A stretch of 5,083 nucleotides of DNA from Desulfurococcales archaeon (lineage in GTDB: Archaea > Thermoproteota > Thermoprotei_A > Sulfolobales > Desulfurococcaceae), in NCBI GenBank assembly GCA_027028805.1, contig JALVHX010000084.1, forward strand, positions 1-5,083, in the 5' to 3' direction. This document shows positions 4,553-5,083 of the stretch, in pieces; position 1 is the first letter of the stretch, and the number at the start of each line of letters is the position of its first letter. The notes below the pieces were generated by a model. It was given only the letters and a program-made list of their open reading frames with translations. It was not told the origin of the DNA and did no database searches. Position numbers and translations under genes: made by a program.

Positions 4553-5051
4553 ATCCAAGCCTTTTGATATATTCTTCTCTAAGAATCCTATACATTTCAT
4601 CGAGAGCCACTGGCAGCGACTTTGTATCGCTTGTGACAGGGAGAAAGTTGGTGTCCCCGACCCAGCGAGGCACAACGTGAATATGCACATGCCCCTCTAT
4701 GCCGGCTCCCGCCGCCCGCCCTATGTTCACTCCTATGTTGACGCCGTCGGCTTTTAGAGCCTCCAGCATTATTTTCACCGAAATACTTGTGAGCTTCCAG
4801 GCCTCCGCAGCCTCGTCGTCATCCATCTCCGTTATAGATGATATATGTCTATAGGGAACAATCATTACGTGGCCAACATTGTAGGGGTAGGCGTTGAGTA
4901 CGATGTAGCATTTCCTGCCTCTATAAACAATATAGGCATCCCTATCGCTTCGGCTGGGCAGTCTACATAGAAGGCACCCGTTTTTTCTACCACCCTGCCT
5001 TATATACTCGTATCTCCACGGCGACCACAATATTCTCCACGAACCAGCCAT
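4551..5051 (-). CDS. HIT family protein, Ap4A phosphorylase/hydrolase-like
   Basis: Numbering from the ATG at 5051 (166 residues), the histidine triad is HVHIHVV with H121, H123 and H125; the middle His is the expected nucleophile that takes the AMP or other NMP group. Around it lie LNAYPYNVGHVMIVPYRH (52-69), AGAGIEGH and VPRWVGDTNFLPV, the pattern of the branch containing the mycobacterial Ap4A phosphorylase Rv2613c. C26 and C29 (CLLC) probably bind structural zinc together with histidines. The likely role is breakdown of dinucleoside polyphosphates or adenylylated compounds in the cytoplasm; the exact substrate is not shown by sequence. A G-run at 5061-5065 lies nine bases before this ATG but touches another in-frame ATG at 5060, which would add three residues. 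The frame stays open to the window's right edge, so an earlier start outside cannot be excluded. Confidence 0.93.
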   Translation of the reverse strand: MAGSWRILWSPWRYEYIRQGGRKNGCLLCRLPSRSDRDAYIVYRGRKCYIVLNAYPYNVGHVMIVPYRHISSITEMDDDEAAEAWKLTSISVKIMLEALKADGVNIGVNIGRAAGAGIEGHVHIHVVPRWVGDTNFLPVTSDTKSLPVALDEMYRILREEYIKRLG

Positions 5052-5083
5052 ATCGTTCATCCCCCAGAGCGCTCGGTGCGTGA

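Noticed and set aside
1..5083. CRISPR array, insertion sequence ends, tRNA genes or defence-system genes
   Set aside because: No spaced direct repeats of CRISPR length, no transposase-like frame, no tRNA cloverleaf and no nuclease or helicase motif was seen on either strand.

Overview
The window looks like chromosomal DNA of a hyperthermophilic crenarchaeon (Thermoproteota, most like Desulfurococcales). The evidence is a set of archaeal protein families (a type II methionine aminopeptidase, a DUF1512 membrane protein, a UlaG-like metallo-hydrolase and an archaeal HIT protein), TATA-box promoters, GGTG-type ribosome binding sites 6-7 nt before starts, and a free-standing, very GC-rich 5S rRNA gene with no 16S or 23S gene beside it. 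The genus cannot be fixed from the sequence.

Layout. Left part (1-848): an unrecognised 162-residue protein on the minus strand and, divergent from it, a small helix-turn-helix (HTH) protein on the plus strand. Between them is a 160-base AT-rich region in which the two promoters are near-copies of each other in inverted orientation. This part has an accessory or mobile-element look. Middle (849-1284): a 5S rRNA gene on the minus strand, read antisense by the last 46 codons of the HTH gene, and just upstream of it a small membrane-anchored zinc-ribbon protein. Right part (1375-5083): a possible 33-codon ORF, a DUF1512 protein and methionine aminopeptidase, all on the minus strand and probably transcribed leftward from the aminopeptidase. 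A UlaG-like hydrolase follows on the plus strand, divergent from the aminopeptidase, and convergent with it a HIT-family nucleotide hydrolase/phosphorylase on the minus strand at the right edge.

How the parts fit. The right part is conserved housekeeping: removal of initiator Met, nucleotide phosphate chemistry, a metallo-hydrolase of unknown substrate and two membrane-tethered cytoplasmic proteins. The novelty is at the junction near 849, where an HTH gene with its own promoter and ribosome binding site runs straight into the 3' end of the 5S rRNA gene. One testable reading is that the 5S 3' end is an integration site and the HTH gene is the N-terminal piece of a split integrase. A gene that simply lost its 3' end next to 5S, or an ordinary regulator with an antisense tail, are the alternatives.
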